64,000 bases of DNA from Carex sylvatica (taxonomy: Eukaryota > Streptophyta > Magnoliopsida > Poales > Cyperaceae), in NCBI GenBank assembly GCA_964058845.1, contig CAXKVR010000091.1, positions 248,001 through 312,000 on the forward strand, read 5' to 3'. The stretch's first letter is position 1, and every line of letters begins with the position of its first letter. The notes under the pieces are model-generated. The model was not told the DNA's origin. It did not search any database and saw nothing but the letters and a program-made list of their open reading frames with translations. The position numbers and the translations under genes are program-made. Below, piece after piece: positions 13,401 through 24,619 of this stretch.

Positions 13401-16400
13401 ATCTTTGCATAAAAAAATTTCAATCATTTGTAATTGCATTGTTACCATGTACATCAAAGTTTATAAAACACACAAGAGTAATTATTGCAATCATTTGTAA
13501 TTGCATGTTTCTTGTCTTACTTGGGCTGTTTGGCACCTTCTATCTGGATTTATTGCAATAAAATGTATGTTTTTCATTGTGGTATGCCTTCATAGTCATA
13601 GTAATGTTATTCAAGATTTAGTGTCCCAGACCATGCCCTCCTATTTCACCCACTATCACAGCACACCCTGCACAGTCAATATTTCTTTTTCTTTTTCTTG
13701 CGGGGGGGGTTCAGTTTCTGTTGGGACATTTGTGCTATTGATTTGGGGCACTTTATATTTTTTGCAAAAAAAACATTACGTGAAATCATAGCATTATTTC
13801 TGATAATCATAAATAGGGTCCTCTCCAAAAGAATAAAGCTACTTCAAATAAACAAAGAAACTAGCAACGCTGAAATACCTACTGTACCTTTTCAAATGCT
13901 CCCATGCATATGTACATTGTGTCTTCATCTTCATATTGTAAATATTTCTCAATTGCATCTAGTGCTCTTTTTCTCACTAGCGAAATGGGCCAAGTGGTAA
14001 AAAGAGGTTCACCTATTTTGTATAGGAATTCACACAAGTTTTCTTGAAATCTTGAGCGTGGTACGAATCTGTCTTCCTACATTCAGATTCCACGGAATTT
14101 TTAATAAGAAAAAACATAACTAACAAGGAAAGTATAGCAAAACGAGAATATTACCTTAGCAAGCAGTTTGCGTGCTTGGTTCCAATCTATGCTGTGGTAG
14201 GGTTGAATGTGCAACTCTTCTCTCAAGGATAGCACTGTCTTTGTGATGGGACCAACAAATCGCTTCCCATATAAATATAAAAATGCTACCAGAATCAATC
14301 TCATACGGCAGACGTATTTCCCTGTATTACAAAGTGGCAGTTAAAATAAGTTATTTCGGCACTACTAGATACCATGATATGCTCGTATTATACCTGGATG
14401 GATGGGCAAAAAGGATGGAAGAAGAAAAAGCTCTGGCGGCATGGGTATCACACCCGACCATTCATAGGCCCCAAGCACCTGTTAGAAATTCACATAAGAG
14501 GTCACAAATTTTAACTTTATTAAATTCCCAATATTCTTCACTGAAATATTCTATGCACTATAATGTGATAGGACTAGGTTGCAAGGGTAACAACCTAATT
14601 ATTCCATTCTGTATTTGACAAAGTGTGAAGAAGGATTAATTGTGTACAATGGTCCCATTGACCGGATTCTTGTGACTGTCCTTATGTGTACATTCAGATA
14701 TGATTTTCCAGCTAATTTAAAACTTTTCTTAATATGAAACCCGTTGAAGATTACAATCAATGCACAATATCTTTCGAAACCAAAGTTGTCATATAAGTGA
14801 TAGCCCAATTTTCTAAGTAAGATAGATACTAGAATAAGTATAACTACATAAACCCTATTTGACAAGACAAATTCGAATGGTCCAGGTTTTTATCTATGAC
14901 AGAAAAAATAAAAAATAAATCAAGGGATAGTCTAATTTTTCTGAACTTATAAAGGCAATTTTGTATAAGTTATATATACAAGACTTGTTTTATCTGTTTT
15001 TTTTTAACATATAAAGGCAAATTTGGACTTCTTTATTAGGCCGAGTCATTTCTGGACAACTGGTCTTTATTCAAGGGAAGTTTTTTAAATGATAAAGGCA
15101 AATTTGGGAATTGGGATTCCTTATTGGCCGGATTATTCAAGGGAGGCTGCTATTTTTCTTTCGGCTAGTGAAAAAAATAATTACCGAGAGAAGAAGTTTT
15201 CCCCATGATGCTATCGTAGTAACTCCACCATGATCATGGATCCATTTTCTTGCCTCATGCATGGCCTGCTCATCGGCCTCTTCTCCAAGGAGCCTTAAAC
15301 CAGTGTAGTTTAGAGCAGTACAGATCATGCAACTGGGCATCTCTGCATGTAGACCCCAACCACCGTCTTCGTGCTGTTATTTAATCAGAGAAAAGTGAAA
15401 GCATAGAAAGCCTTAATAGATGTGTTTTTCTCATAAATAAAGATCTAGGTACAGTGAAGAAGTTCTGAATATTTTTCATGTATTTAGTTGGGGTGATGGA
15501 TAATTAGCTATTATATTTAAATTTGGTAGTGTCTTACTTGAAGGTTATACATGTAACGACACAACTCCTTCTGGTGCTCAGAAGATAATACATGACAAGA
15601 TTCAGTAACGTAAAGAACAATGACCTGCATTGATTAACAAAATTCATGTGTCATATAGCATGTGTAAATAACACATAAAAAGTGCCTGACCACCAACATA
15701 GCAATAAAATAAAAGGCACCAGCACTGAAGGCGAAATGTACTACCAAAAATATCAATACTGAAGTAGGTGAAAAAGAAATAAAAATTAAAAATAGATATA
15801 CCAAAAGAGGTGTGAGAAATAAAGGTCCAGGACAATCTCCGGGCCAATGTCCATCCTTTGCCTGAATTGCTGAAAAATAATCAAGCGCTTTCTGCAGAGT
15901 TGCTGAAGCTGATTTTTCAGAATTCTGATCATTTTTGCTTGGTTTTTTAAAATAATCAAAGTTGTTCTCTTTGGCTAGCTGCAGTTTGAACAAACCAGAA
16001 ATATATAATGAGATTTCAAGGTCATATATGGATGTATTTTGTTTTTTAGCTCAGCATCTCCCAACTAATTAAAGGCATTTAATTAATTGAAGACAACTGT
16101 CACAGTACATCGCAATGCTTAATTGACAATATTAATTTGAAAATAAAAACCCAGAGGAGAACAAAATGCACTTAGCGATAAATGGTGTCAAGAATTATCA
16201 ATTAGGTTACTAATGATTCAGGCATAAATAGTAATGATGACGGGAACATAGAGAGCAAAATAATATTTAATAATGGGGCTATTAACCACACTATTTTCAA
16301 CTTAAAATCAACAGATTTGACGAAAATAAATAAAAAATATCATCAAATTGTAATTAAGTTGCTCATTCACGAGTCACACGTAAGTTATTTAACTTAAATC

Positions 16401-17763
16401 ATGATATACTAAATGAAGGACAATTCCTGATCTATGTAGATGAACAAATCAGGAAGAAGAGAGTCTAGAATTAGCTCAAGTAATGGACAGTTCAAAGGAT
16501 ATGGTTTTGGTGCTGGCAATCCTCCATCTCCAATGTCTGAAGAAGAGAAAGATGATAAAGACTTATTGAATTTATAGTCTTTAATCTTATGCATATTTTG
16601 ATGTTTAATTGTTTTTTTTATTTTATTTATGATGCTGCCTTACTTGTTTGTGTGCATGTTATGATTGTTTAGTATTTTTTTTTCTGTTTTTGTTTTCAAC
16701 AGCTGTATAGATTTGTCATATTTGATTTTGATATCATTATGTACTAGGTCAGATATGATATGATTTCAATGAAATCGGTGGTATTTACCACTATTTTCCA
16801 AAAAAAAAAATGTAGAGGAACAAATGAATTTGCTCTTCAATGGCATTGAACCTTCTTGTTTATTTTATATAGGAGGAATTTCACATATATCCCTAAAAAA
16901 CTTTAATATTATGTATTTCCCCTGTAATTTTTAAAATTACATATTCCCCCCTTTAAACTTCAAAAATTTACAAATTTACCCATTTTATTGTCTTCTATAT
17001 TAAAACTCGTTCTAAATTTATAAAATACCTATTTTACCCTTCATTAAAAGTATAAAACGCCTCACCAAACTCAAATTTGAATATGAAGGGTTCCTCTGCC
17101 ATCCAATGCGCGCATCGCAATAAGATTATTGCGTGTTCACTTCAAGATTTGTGCTAATCTAGCTTGCACGGATCTCAAAGCAATTTTGTTATGCGTGCAT
17201 CGCATTAAGATCTATGCACATTGTGTCAATATTTGTGTGCGCTCGCATCAAGATTAGTGTTAATCTAGCATGCACGGATCTTAAAGCAATTCAGACGATA
17301 AAGGAATCTTCAGATTAAAATTGAAGTCTGATGGACATATTATGTTTTTTAATAAAAGGGTAAAATATGTATTTTGTAAATTTAGAATGTGCATGTTTTA
17401 ATATAAAAAATAATAAAATGGGTAAATATGTGAATTTTTGAAGTTCAGAGGAGAAAATATGTAATTTCAAAATTTAGAGAAAAAATATATAATTTTGAAG
17501 TTTTTGTGTGGTATACGTGAAATTCTCCCTTTTATATATTACATCTACAGCTTAAAGATAAATTTAACCTGCATCCTTGCAAGTACATCTGCGCTTTGTC
17601 TCCTATGGTGCCTATTTAGGTAAAATTCTTTTCGAGCCCTTTCTACTGCTGCTCGATCTTCACTCGATCCAAGCGTTTCATCAAACTCCCATGTTTCTCT
17701 TCCAATATTTCCACAGCAAGTTTTCACAAGTGGTCCACCTTCTGCTATCTTAAGCTTCCACAT
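4406..17763 (-). CDS. oxidosqualene cyclase (triterpene synthase), 18 exons
   Basis: Cyclises 2,3-oxidosqualene to a triterpene alcohol, normally at the ER membrane. Exons (minus strand): 17763-17569, 15978-15802, 15624-15538, 15373-15185, 14478-14394, 14321-14155, 14076-13888, 13370-13257, 8281-8162, 7922-7800, 7707-7609, 7497-7441, 7143-7097, 7028-6885, 6566-6389, 5528-5448, 4875-4792, 4525-4406. All introns are GT-AG, the frame is unbroken, and the product is 751 residues (family about 755-765). Visible: the typical start [12 protein letters not shown] repeats such as QAKDGHW (104-110), QHEDGGW (153-159) and QLHDGGW; the catalytic motif VSDCTAE (D475); and the C-terminal end [10 protein letters not shown]. 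Val473 at the position of CAS Ile481 argues against cycloartenol synthase, and the indel pattern (ASSSQVWD) fits the beta-amyrin/dammarane side. The MWCYCR motif is replaced by YVCRMR (247-252). Product unknown. Introns 1 and 8 hold transposons. Confidence 0.93.
9386..9686 (+). repeat. 5' LTR of the Copia element
   Basis: Starts TGTTGAAAG and ends TTCCAACA. It aligns along its length with 11767-12071. Differences include about 13 bases present near its left end and absent from the other copy, and about 18 bases missing near its right end, so the insertion is not very recent. Confidence 0.9.
9687..9702 (+). promoter_or_regulatory. tRNA primer-binding site
   Basis: AATTAGTATCAGAGCC lies directly after the 5' LTR and matches the plant initiator-Met PBS consensus TGGTATCAGAGC with small changes. 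This is the expected place for priming minus-strand cDNA. Confidence 0.7.
9732..10510 (+). pseudogene. Copia gag (UBN2 type) with CCHC knuckle, damaged
   Basis: An open frame of 161 codons from ATG 9732 carries the Copia gag signature: [19 protein letters not shown] near the start, then an ALFFIQQ and [13 protein letters not shown] region. The frame is lost after VVAKVLR near 10180, where a deletion or frameshift joins it to [20 protein letters not shown] in another frame. Further on is a zinc knuckle [14 protein letters not shown] just after an in-frame stop at about 10411, followed by a second, degenerate copy of the knuckle in which the first cysteines are lost. Gag would form the virus-like particle and bind RNA. 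Here it is broken. Confidence 0.85.
10518..11123 (+). CDS. captured PB1-domain segment fused to gag-derived leader
   Basis: Open frame of 201 codons, first ATG at 10581. The first part ([10 protein letters not shown]) is still Copia gag-like. The middle, about residues 77-140, is a PB1 domain: basic start [19 protein letters not shown] and acidic OPCA-type motif [15 protein letters not shown]. It is followed by [14 protein letters not shown] and an acidic tail. The nearest family I recognise is the TPR-PB1 (PHOX-type) co-chaperone proteins of plants, in which the same phrase follows the PB1 domain; no TPR is present here. It sits where protease, integrase and reverse transcriptase should be, so it looks like a host exon picked up by the retrotransposon. 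Expression and function are unknown. Confidence 0.75.
   Translation: MLQEAKGGETSKLCSRGEALFMAHIESKIDASSKDIVGVHIRENGGSSPGGGKIMVSRNILFDEKALKVENLGLNRQRPLKLVYNHDIRLAQMPKKCSFKMLRDIMTKIFPSLKSVLIKYKDSDGNLVTITDTQVLRMAESCFDQPIQIEAEKEEKRLSLMRLHIVEVNPEQEPTITEEEDHAVEEEEEPIEEEVGEGDGK
11193..11477 (+). other. open frame of unknown origin inside the Copia
   Basis: A 94-codon lysine- and glutamate-rich frame follows the PB1 segment. I do not recognise it. It may be more of the captured host gene. No domain motif is visible. Confidence 0.3.
11522..11766 (+). pseudogene. Copia RNase H C-terminal fragment
   Basis: Shows the typical end of Copia RNase [22 protein letters not shown], then [19 protein letters not shown] and [10 protein letters not shown]. 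It ends at the polypurine tract just before the 3' LTR. The rest of pol is absent. Confidence 0.9.
11767..12071 (+). repeat. 3' LTR of the Copia element
   Basis: Starts TGTTGAATTAGC directly after the polypurine tract and ends TTCCAACA, followed by the target duplication GAAGG. Confidence 0.9.
12477..12671. mobile_element. short inverted-repeat element (MITE) in OSC intron 8
   Basis: The left end CGGATCCAGTGAAGTAACCCAA is mirrored at the right by TTGGGTTACTTTAGGGGATCCGG. The interior is also partly self-complementary (GGATTCAAATC-type words). No coding sequence. A target duplication could not be fixed. Confidence 0.6.
16872..17529. mobile_element. MULE-type element in OSC intron 1
   Basis: Inverted termini of roughly 170 bases (left GGAGGAATTTCAC, right GTGAAATTCTCCC) flanked by the 9-bp duplication TTTTATATA at 16863-16871 and 17530-17538. 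It is 658 bp long with no transposase. Its centre has two imperfect direct repeats containing CTAATCTAGC.TGCACGGATCT. It lies in the first intron, between the exons ending ADVLARMQ and starting LAKENN. Confidence 0.85.
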
Positions 17764-17852
17764 TTTGTATCCGTTCTGTGTTTTGTCAGTAACAAATTAT
17801 ACACTGACAGCTACAATTAATAAAGGGTAGCTGTGGTTGATCGAGTTTGCAC

Positions 17853-17863
17853 CTATATATATA
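17853..17863 (-). promoter_or_regulatory. putative TATA box of the OSC gene
   Basis: On the minus strand a TATATATATA run lies about 90-100 bases upstream of the OSC start codon at 17763, a reasonable distance for a plant core promoter with a short leader. The leader between them has no competing ATG that I can see. Position-based call only. Confidence 0.5.
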
Positions 17864-17909
17864 CGCCGGTAACCACCCATGTGCTTTGTGCAGGAAGAAT
17901 CGTTTTCTA

Positions 17910-18282
17910 CGGGGGCGGACCCAGGATTTTTGTCAGGGAGCGGCAAAAAAATATCAAATTGAATTTAAATAACTTATCGGATATAAACCCATTAATTAAT
18001 TGGGTACTCGATAAAAAAATAATATTTTGACTTATATTTTTTATTACTCTGACTTATAATTTCTGATGCTTTAAATTACCATTCTAATTATCAATCATAA
18101 TTCAATAAATTTATTTTGATTTTAACACTAAATTTAATCCAAATTACAAATTAAACATCCAGAGGGGGACAACAAAACTTTCAGGAAGCGACAAAGTCGA
18201 TCGATATCAATAGATCACCACTAAAACTCAAAATCCAGGGAGGGGCCGCTGCCCCCCCTAATTTAGTCTGGGTCCACCCCTG
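17910..18282. mobile_element. short element with inverted ends just upstream of the OSC
   Basis: The left end GGGGGCGGACCCAGGATTTTT is matched in inverted form by the right end (AAAATCCAGGGAGGGG ... GTCTGGGTCCACCCCTG). The inside is AT-rich and non-coding. It begins only about 150 bases upstream of the OSC start codon, so the distal promoter is interrupted or supplied by it. The family is uncertain (hAT-like ends), and no clean target duplication was found. Confidence 0.6.
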
Positions 18283-20204
18283 ATCGTCTGCACCTGTGGT
18301 TTAAAGGCTGGGTCACTGTAGATTAACACCGGTAACTGCAGTAAAGGGTGGATGGCGATTGAGTATGTTCCAATATCTCCAAGAATACAGATCTTTTAGT
18401 ATGCCACAATTAATTAACGTAGAATAAGGTGGGAAGCCATAAAATATCCGTTTATACAACGTACATATAGGAATAATGATACAAGAAGAAATACACATCC
18501 TCGAGATCATTGGCTGGTTAATTTGTCAGAATATCGCTCCTTATATTATTTTACTAACTTGTTTGGGATTCATGAAGAAAGAATGGGTTCCTGTGACAGT
18601 GGCGGAGCTAGACTTTCAAACTATGGAAGTAAATCATGAATGCAGTTAATCATATAAATTTTTCATGCTACGGATGAAGATCAATTTCATAATATCCATT
18701 GTATTTCACTCTAAACAATACATAGAATTTTGCATAAATATAGAAATTTTGAAAATGGAAGTCAACTGGCCTCCCTTCAATATATACTAGTGGATTCAAC
18801 CCTGCATGCTTATGGGCATGATCCCTATTTTTTCTCAAAAAAGAAGTCTGGTTAGCCCATGAATATTTAGCCTTTCAAGAGAGCGATGCTCGTGTGTGCC
18901 TTCCACTGAAATAGAACTAATGAATAAAATATTTGGTACATGATTGATAAGCACTACCTATGTATATATATATATATATTATATTATTACCCAATTTTTT
19001 TTTTTTTTTTTTGGAAAACCTCAGTCGTCCACCACTTTTATTGTCGATTTCTTTTCATCGTTTATCTTTTTATCTTTTGATGATAATTATTTATATGTCA
19101 ATTAAAACTATATAATCATTAAGAGCAATTTAAAATAACCCATTATTTTCATGCCGCAATCAATCGTGACATCCTTAGTTTTTATTTTCAAAATTTAAAC
19201 AGTCGATTCAAAGTACTCAACATTTTGTCCATATTAAAATGTACACACAAACCAAATTTTATATATTTTTTAATTTTTTTTTATTAATTTTGAATGATCC
19301 ATAATCTTATGAAAATAGTGATTTTGTACCTATCCAAAATAAAATTGTAGAAAAAAGTTCCAAAAAACATATATTTTGTCTTCAAGCAAATTTTAATATA
19401 AAAATCATGTGGAGCGATTCAAATCGACTGTTTGGACTTTAAAAATGGAGATAAGGATGTGAGGCATGATCGATTGGAACACACAAATAATGAGACATTT
19501 TAACCCTATTTATACTCAATTTTTAATAACACAGATGTTAATATATCAATCGACATAAATGTATATATAGAAAAAAAAATATTCATGTTTAAGTTGACAG
19601 ATAAAAAGTATCATTATAAAGTGAAAAAGACTAGGACAAAAAAAATTCTCAATTATGAAGCATACTCATGTTTATCTTTTATAAAAAAATTTGGCAAGTT
19701 ATAAAATATATATCGTTCAAGAATTTTCGTCAGTCTAAGACCTAAGCATGCAATAAAAATTAAGTTGTTGGAATATTTTTCATTAAAATTAACAAATTGG
19801 AGCTTTAAAAATAATTAATATAATTTTCTAATCAAACTTCAATAATGAAATCAAGTAAATTTGAATCATTAAACAAGTTCGAGACATATCTAGTTATATT
19901 TTAGTGCACCGAGTAATCTCGTCGTATATGTTCGAATGATAGAATTACACTTTTTGTGTGGAGTTAATTATATATTTTATCATCACCAAAATTCAACTTC
20001 AATCAAATATCTTGGCTTTCTCCATGATACCACCATAGCTGGTTAGATAAGAATTGACAAAAAAAAATCTTGCAATTCAAAGCTCTATATCTCATACGAA
20101 ATATATATAAAATCATCATATTTTGTGGAATTTATATTTTATATAAAATAATTTTAAGAAGAGAGATATTATCTTCTCTTCATTGACGTCACACTTTATC
20201 CCAA
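18283..20204. other. gene-free AT-rich stretch
   Basis: No coding sequence supported. Near 19030-19500 there are inverted words around TTTAAATTGCTC and GCATGATCGATTGGAAC that suggest an old foldback element. Otherwise I see nothing definite. Confidence 0.45.
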
Positions 20205-20489
20205 TTTTTTTATTTATATCCAAAAAATAAATAAAATTATAAAAAATAACCAAAGAGGGGCTGTATTTTCAAAAGTACCCAAACCGAATTTTTTTTTCTG
20301 GTTTTAACAACAATTACAGGAAATTTTTTTTTCGGAAACTCATGTCTATAACATGCAAAAAAAATTCCGATATCCCAATTCCAAAATTTTCCGGAATTGG
20401 GATTTCCCGGTCTGCAATTTTCTTTTTTTTATAAACTCATTTACATACATACATATACATATATTATATATGCATATATATACATGCAT

Positions 20490-20491
<2 letters not shown>

Positions 20492-20531
<40 letters not shown>
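20492..20531. repeat. (TA)n microsatellite
   Basis: About 20 uninterrupted TA units, next to further ATATAC/ATGCAT-rich sequence. Confidence 0.9.
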
Positions 20532-20533
<2 letters not shown>

Positions 20534-20712
20534 GCATATATTATAAAAAAAAAATCCAAACGGCGTTTATAAACAAAATACCAATCGTTGCATGTCTACA
20601 GTTGAACGAAAACTTAAACTGAATTTTTGAGACACTAATCCACATTTTTTTGCAATTCTGATGATTCGGATGGCCGAAGGTGAGCTCCGGCTTGATATTA
20701 GGATCCGTCTTT

Positions 20713-20739
20713 CCCCTCCCCCCCCCCCCTGCCCCCCTC
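20713..20739. repeat. C-rich tract
   Basis: A run of C broken by single T and G bases in otherwise AT-rich DNA. No function can be assigned. Confidence 0.7.
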
Positions 20740-21105
20740 CGAAAAGTGGTCATAAGCCCAAATCTAACTTTCCTAGCCAAAGTTATGGCTATTTAATATT
20801 TTTTCGAAATCTGAACTTTGAAAATTCATAACTAACTATAGAAAAATCCAAATAAATTGAAATTTGTATCAATTTTGTGTATTTTTTAATGCTCTACATG
20901 ATGGTATAATCACTTTTACAGTTTGATCCCTGTATCAGTCCAGACTTGCTGATTTATTAGCAGAGGTCCAATTTGATATACATATACATATATTATACAT
21001 ACAAATTTTTTATTTATATCCAAAAAAGAAAATTTAAAAAAATAACCAAATATAGGCTGAAATTTCAAAAGTACCCAAACCGACAAAATTTATATGTATA
21101 ATATA

Positions 21106-21504
21106 GAGGTTGGCTACTATGCTTATAACTCATTTTTGTGTTTCCAATGTCCAAATGGTCAATCTGAACCGTTAGATGTGATCTCTATATTGAAATGTGC
21201 TTGGAGACCAAATTTTATATTTTTCTAAATTTTTTTACTATTTATTAAGCCACTTTGAAAATCGCTGATCCAACGGTGGCTTCTGATTTTACTGTTTTGT
21301 TAAGCCACCGTTGGATCAGCGATTTTCAAAGTGGCTTAATAAATAGTAAAACAATTCAGAAAAATATAAAATTTGGTCTCCAAGCACATTTCAATATAGA
21401 GATCACATCTAACGGTTCAGATTGACCATTTGGACATTGGAAACACAAAAATGAGTTATAAGCATATGTGGAGATATGCTTATATAAGCATAGTAGCCAA
21501 CCTC
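21106..21504. mobile_element. foldback element, copy 1
   Basis: A near-perfect palindrome of 399 bases: left GAGGTTGGCTACTATGC, right GCATAGTAGCCAACCTC, with a short loop between the two copies of CCACCGTTGGATCA. It is flanked by the 10-bp duplication GTATAATATA (21096-21105 and 21505-21514), as expected for a MULE-type insertion. It has no coding capacity. Confidence 0.88.
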
Positions 21505-21535
21505 GTATAATATATGTATAATATATGTTTATATA

Positions 21536-21955
21536 GAGGTTCGCTAATGTGCATTCGGAAGCATATAGCCCGAAGTGCTTACGGTCCAAATTTAAAATTT
21601 CAAAACCAAAAAGTCGATCGGAACCATTCATCTTATTCTCCATATTAATATCTACTTGGAGACCAAATTTTACATTTTTCTTAATTGTTTTACTATTTAT
21701 TAAGTATTTTACAAAATTGTTGATCCAACGGTGGCTGCTGATTTTACTGTTTTGTTAAGCCACCGTTGGATCAATAATTATGTAAAATACTTAATAAATA
21801 GTAAACAAATTCAAAAAAATATCAAATTTTGTCTCCAAGCAGATATTAATATGGAGAACAAGATGAACGGTTCGGATCGACTTTTTGAGTTTTGAAATTT
21901 CAAATTTAGACCGTAAGCACTTCGGGCCATATGCTTCCGAAAGCATATTAGCCTC
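21536..21955. mobile_element. foldback element, copy 2 (diverged)
   Basis: Same architecture and the same central words as copy 1 (CCAACGGTGGCTGCTGATTT with its inverted partner, and TTTACTATTTATTAAG), but different outer arms (GAGGTTCGCTAATGTGC ... GCATATTAGCCTC). The flanks suggest an AT-rich duplication that is no longer exact. Confidence 0.75.
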
Positions 21956-22325
21956 TCGTATATATAATATAATATATGTATATGTGTATATCTGTATATA
22001 ATATAATACATGTATATATATGTATATATAATATATGTATATATGTAAATGAGTTTAAAAAAACAAAAAACAAAATTAGAGAGCGGGAAATCCCATTTTC
22101 GGAAAAAAAAATTTCAGTTTTGGGACTAAAATTCGGAAAAAAAATTTCTAGAATTGGGATACTGGAATTTTTCTTTTCGGTTTTAGATATGAGTTTTCGA
22201 AAAAAAAAATTCCAGTAATTGGTGCTAAAATCGGAAAAAAAAATTTTGGTTTGAATATTTTTGAAAATACAGCCCCTCTTTAGTTATTATTTAAATTTTT
22301 TTTTTTTTTAATATAAATAAAAAAA

Positions 22326-24040
22326 TCTGTCTTTATCATCCACATATATTTGTCTCATTATCATGCTTAAATAAGTATGACGACAAACATAGCTTTCCAT
22401 AATAGAGTGATACTGGTAATTTGCATATTACGGAATGGATTTATTTTATTTTTTTGCAGAAATATGAGGGGCATGCCTACGATTTATTTTTACATAAAAA
22501 AATTATTTTGAAGAAAAATGAGGGTCATCTCCATATAAAAATGTTTCTGGTGATCAAATTTTATATTGTTCAAATTTATTTAGATTCGTAGAAAATTACT
22601 TCATCTAAATTTTGTGAACTGTCCAAAAGCAGTGATTTTCTACCAATCTAAAAAAATAATACAAAAAATCTAAAAAATGTAAATTTAAGTAGTTATAAAT
22701 TTTCTACCTGAATTTGTTAAATTAATTTATTGTCAATAATTATGTCTATGTATATAGGGCAGGTCTTTTATTATCTCTTCTATTTATTAAATAATATTAT
22801 ATATATTTTGAGAAGGAACATGTCCTTACAAGAAAAGCTATATTTTATGGCTTATCGAATCTTTACTGTAGTATTAATTTTGGACCAACATTTTACTGTA
22901 GAGCTACAGAACAGCTACAGTCTTAGGGAGATGGATCCGACAGGTGGGCCGACTATGTGACTATTTTGCAACAAAACAGTTGAGGTGTTTAAAGCTTGAG
23001 GTATGACCAATTTTTTAAACTCGAAAAGCAGTATTTCAATTCTCATTAATGTGAAAACACATTGCTCTCATTTAATTAGACAAATACAGTCAGAGATAGT
23101 GTATTGATGAGAATCTTTAGTTAAGGGACATGTATATACTATATATAAAGGAGACATACATTTACACTTTTGAATATTTTGGTAATAGTTCCCCAATGAG
23201 CAGGGATATTTGGTAATACTTAAATTATAATATTTCAGGTTTTCTGAGTTAAATTCAACAACTAGAGCAATAAAGGGGATTTGAGATTTTGTAGAATTTT
23301 TATACGCGTTAATTACCATTTTTTTTTCCATTATTTCAAATTTATTGCTCAATTTTGTAGAGCGCAAGCTATACATTGGCTTGCTCCCAAAGACTCACAA
23401 CAAACCAACAAAGGTACAATGTCTTGACTGTAGAGCTCCCTCTCTCTCTTCTTATGGTTATATGCCAACGTATTAGACTAAAGACCAAGACTAAATGGAA
23501 TTGGACTTACATCTTTCTTTCATTATAAACTTGCAGATTGGTGTTGAGATAGACACAATTGGTATTGAAGAGGATTAACACGAGTATATATGTTGACTAC
23601 TTTTCTTGATTGCAATTTGTACTAAGTTTGCATATAATTAACATCAAAAGAATTAGCTATATGTGGATTACACAATTTATTTCTATGATATTGTTGGTTT
23701 TGCAAGAGGTTGGGGTGTCAACATACTTTTTGGAATCAACTTATATAATTTACATTATGTAAATATGATATTAATTTTGATAATGTAAATGGAATACTTG
23801 GAATTAGATCATGGTTTGTACTACTTAGTATTTTCATACTGTTTAACTAATATGTATGAATTAATATGTATGGTGAGAAACATTTGTAAACCGACCTTAA
23901 TTAGAACAGTTGATGAAAGTTACAAATCAATAATTGTTCTGTATTAAGAAAAGTGGGAATGAATATTTATTTGTTAGAATAGTTGGTGAAAGTGACAACC
24001 AATAATTAATTGTTCTGTAGTAAGAAAAGTGACAGTCACC
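22326..24040. other. gene-free AT-rich stretch
   Basis: Nothing coding supported. A small foldback around 22540-22720 repeats the word TTTTCTACCAATCTAAA in inverted form, and a near-direct repeat of TTAGAA.AGTTG.TGAAAGT occurs near 23900-24020. Confidence 0.45.
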
Positions 24041-24043
24041 GAG

Positions 24044-24300
24044 TAGAACTAGAGTGTTTCTAAGTTTATCAACTATCTTTGTGAACTCAACTCTACAATC
24101 TATCGGATTGATATCAAATGACAAATTCGAACCGTTAAAGCTGGTCTACCTTACAAGTGATGTGTCTATATGTAATTTTTTTAAACTTTTGAATTAATTT
24201 AATATAAAGTTAAGCGGTCAAAATTAGAATGTTTATAAATTAATTTTAATGCATTCCATTTTTGAATGTTTTTTTTAATGCTGAGACGTGTTCTACCGCG
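24044..24300. repeat. half-copy of the foldback family at 46.8-47.2 kb
   Basis: TAGAACTAGAGTGTTTCTAAG through TTTGAATGTTTTTTTTAATGC follows the right arm of the element at 46810-47199, read in inverse. Only one arm is present, so it cannot fold alone. Confidence 0.6.
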
Positions 24301-24456
24301 TAGAATGTCATGATTTCATGGTGTTATGTATTCCACAATTATTAGGACCCCACAACTAGAAAAAATTATACCAATTGCACATAGAGGACCTGGCTTGATG
24401 ACAAACCATGAAACGTACGGTACAGGATGACCGGTAAAAATGGCAGTCCTAGGATA

Positions 24457-24619
24457 CACAACAAGAAAGTAGGCACTTTTCGCGAGGGTAAAAAGTGACT
24501 TTTAGCGACGGAATACCATCATAAATGTGCTTTTTTATTAGTGACGGTACTTTTAGCGACGGAGTACCGTCATAAATGCACTTTTTATCCTCGCGAAAAG
24601 TGCATACCTTCTTGTAGTG
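24457..24619. mobile_element. CACTA-derived MITE
   Basis: 163 bases. The left end CACAACAAGAAAGTAGGCAC and the right end GTGCATACCTTCTTGTAGTG are inverted copies and extend into GAGGATAAAAAGTG stems. Target duplication ATA (24454-24456, 24620-24622). CACTACAAGAA ends and a 3-bp duplication are the marks of the CACTA superfamily. Confidence 0.82.

Larger units (their letters stand above)
20205..22325. mobile_element. composite inverted-repeat element with nested foldbacks
   Basis: The outer ends are inverted copies: AGAGGGGCTGTATTTTCAAAAGTACCC near 20255-20281 and its complement near 22246-22285, each beside an ATTTATAT/ATAAAT-rich edge. A further copy of the left end lies near 21005-21085. 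Two foldback elements (21106-21504 and 21536-21955) sit inside. No transposase is visible. The outer target duplication was not resolved. Confidence 0.55.

Noticed and set aside
4406..17763. OSC as cycloartenol synthase
   Set aside because: Val473 stands where CAS has Ile, the HC of MWCHCR is missing, the GYNGSQLWD stretch is one residue shorter (ASSSQVWD), and overall divergence is far larger than among housekeeping CAS proteins.
20346..20622. Ile/Tyr repeat frames
   Set aside because: Produced by the (TA)n microsatellite.
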